Below are positions 63,493-64,000 of a DNA stretch of 64,000 bases, piece by piece. Position 1 is the stretch's first letter; the number at the start of each line of letters is the position of its first letter. Source of the stretch: Paenibacillus lemnae (GTDB lineage Bacteria > Bacillota > Bacilli > Paenibacillales > Paenibacillaceae); the NCBI RefSeq assembly GCF_012933385.1, contig NZ_JABBPN010000001.1, forward strand, positions 248,001-312,000. Reading direction: 5' to 3'. The notes below the pieces were generated by a model, which saw only the letters and a program-made list of their open reading frames with translations, searched no databases and had not been told where the DNA came from. The position numbers and the translations under genes are program-made.

Positions 63493-64000
63493 ATGAATCG
63501 AAGCGGTGTACCGGAGCCAAAGATACAATACGCTCCCAAGCATTATATTTGCCGGCGTGCGCAGGAGCCGCTGGAGCTGGACGGAAGGCTGGATAAGCCC
63601 TTCTGGAGCCAGGCGGACTGGACGGAAGATTTCATCGATATTGAGGGGGACGTCCGTCCGAAACCATCCAAGCAGACCCGGGTCAAAATGCTCTGGGATG
63701 ACGAGTATTTCTACTTCGGCGCTGAGCTGATCGAGGATCAGATCTGGGCCACGCTGACCGAGCGGGACTCCGTGATCTTTTATGATAATGACTTCGAGAT
63801 CTTTATTGATCCTGATGGAGATACGCATCAATACTATGAATTTGAAATCAATGCCCTGAATACGGTCTGGGATCTGCTGCTGGTGCAGCCTTACCGTGAT
63901 GGCGGACCGCCGGTGAACAGCTGGGATATCAGCGGATTGAAGACCGCTGTCCATATTGACGGCGAGCTGAATAATCCATCAGCAGATAACCGCAAATGGA
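63493..64000 (+). CDS. CBM9-like carbohydrate-binding family protein, truncated by window edge
   Basis: At least 169 residues, beginning MNRSGVPEPKIQYAPKHYIC. The segment LELDGRLDKPFWSQADWTEDF, followed by TRVKMLWDDEYFYFGAELIEDQIW and DNDFEIFIDPDGDTHQYYEFEINALNTVWDL (several strands), is the CBM9-like fold seen as a solo protein in Paenibacillus sugar operons. ATG 63493, six bases after GGGGG, is preferred to the ATG at 63487. It probably belongs to the same operon as the fucosidases. Confidence 0.88.
   Translation, partial: MNRSGVPEPKIQYAPKHYICRRAQEPLELDGRLDKPFWSQADWTEDFIDIEGDVRPKPSKQTRVKMLWDDEYFYFGAELIEDQIWATLTERDSVIFYDNDFEIFIDPDGDTHQYYEFEINALNTVWDLLLVQPYRDGGPPVNSWDISGLKTAVHIDGELNNPSADNRKW

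Overview
The window reads as chromosomal DNA of a Bacillota bacterium, most likely Paenibacillus or a close relative. This is inferred from family content, not from a database match: an S-layer-anchored galactanase, LplABC-type sugar transporters, GH29 fucosidases, T-box leaders on trpS and serS, CsoR and Fur operators of Bacillus type, strong AGGAGG ribosome binding sites and GTG/TTG starts. No rRNA, tRNA, prophage, transposase or CRISPR array was seen.

Layout. 1-10.6 kb: a truncated SLH-anchored GH53 galactanase, a membrane zinc peptidase, a divergent Fur-controlled pair (ferrisiderophore ABC ATPase and FAD/NAD(P)H oxidoreductase), a phosphotransferase, and a frameshifted AraC regulator beside a VOC protein. 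10.6-16.1 kb: rlmN, greA, a four-palindrome array, an alpha/beta hydrolase and a DUF4838 glycosidase-like protein. 16.1-22.2 kb: a CopD-like membrane protein, a GC-rich four-gene metal/siderophore ABC operon ending in a DJ-1/PfpI protein (probably acquired), and a BdbC-like thiol oxidase with a c-type cytochrome lipoprotein. 22.4-27.4 kb: GNAT, TrmB-type regulator, MFS exporter, T-box-controlled trpS. 27.4-30.2 kb: a gntR-uxuA-mannonate oxidoreductase operon for hexuronate catabolism. 30.3-34 kb: csoR and copA with two matching CsoR boxes, then a copA relic and a second palindrome array. 34.3-41.4 kb: luciferase-like oxidoreductase, TIM-barrel isomerase, ROK regulator, YdcF, HAD, an ECF sigma/anti-sigma pair and the inverted sister copy of the palindrome array. 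41.4-49.5 kb: a divergent seryl-tRNA synthetase with T-box, a split ThrE exporter, two methyltransferases, a HAD phosphatase, glutathione peroxidase, CsbD and a cytoplasmic alpha-amylase. 49.5-56.5 kb: an unidentified structured leader RNA before a DUF2294 gene, a MHYT-GGDEF-EAL protein, a YeiH/LysR pair, an HNH protein and DUF378. 56.9-64 kb: an LplBC-type permease pair, its binding lipoprotein, two GH29 alpha-L-fucosidases and a truncated CBM9-like gene, behind operator-like sites.

Themes. The two ends encode plant or mucilage polysaccharide use (galactan, fucosylated glycans), with uronate catabolism in the middle. Metal handling recurs (Fur pair, acquired ABC operon, CsoR/CopA, CopD).

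The least explained feature is a set of multi-palindrome arrays, mostly at convergent gene junctions. Two of them (33.8 and 41.2 kb) are diverged, oppositely oriented copies of one element of about 206 bp, with four stem-loops spaced 51/72-73/51. A different-sequence array at 12.5 kb has the same four-unit plan (50/60/50), and a two-unit array at 24.5 kb uses a 52-base step. Together with the unassigned leader RNA at 49.7 kb, these are the best candidates for undescribed biology here.
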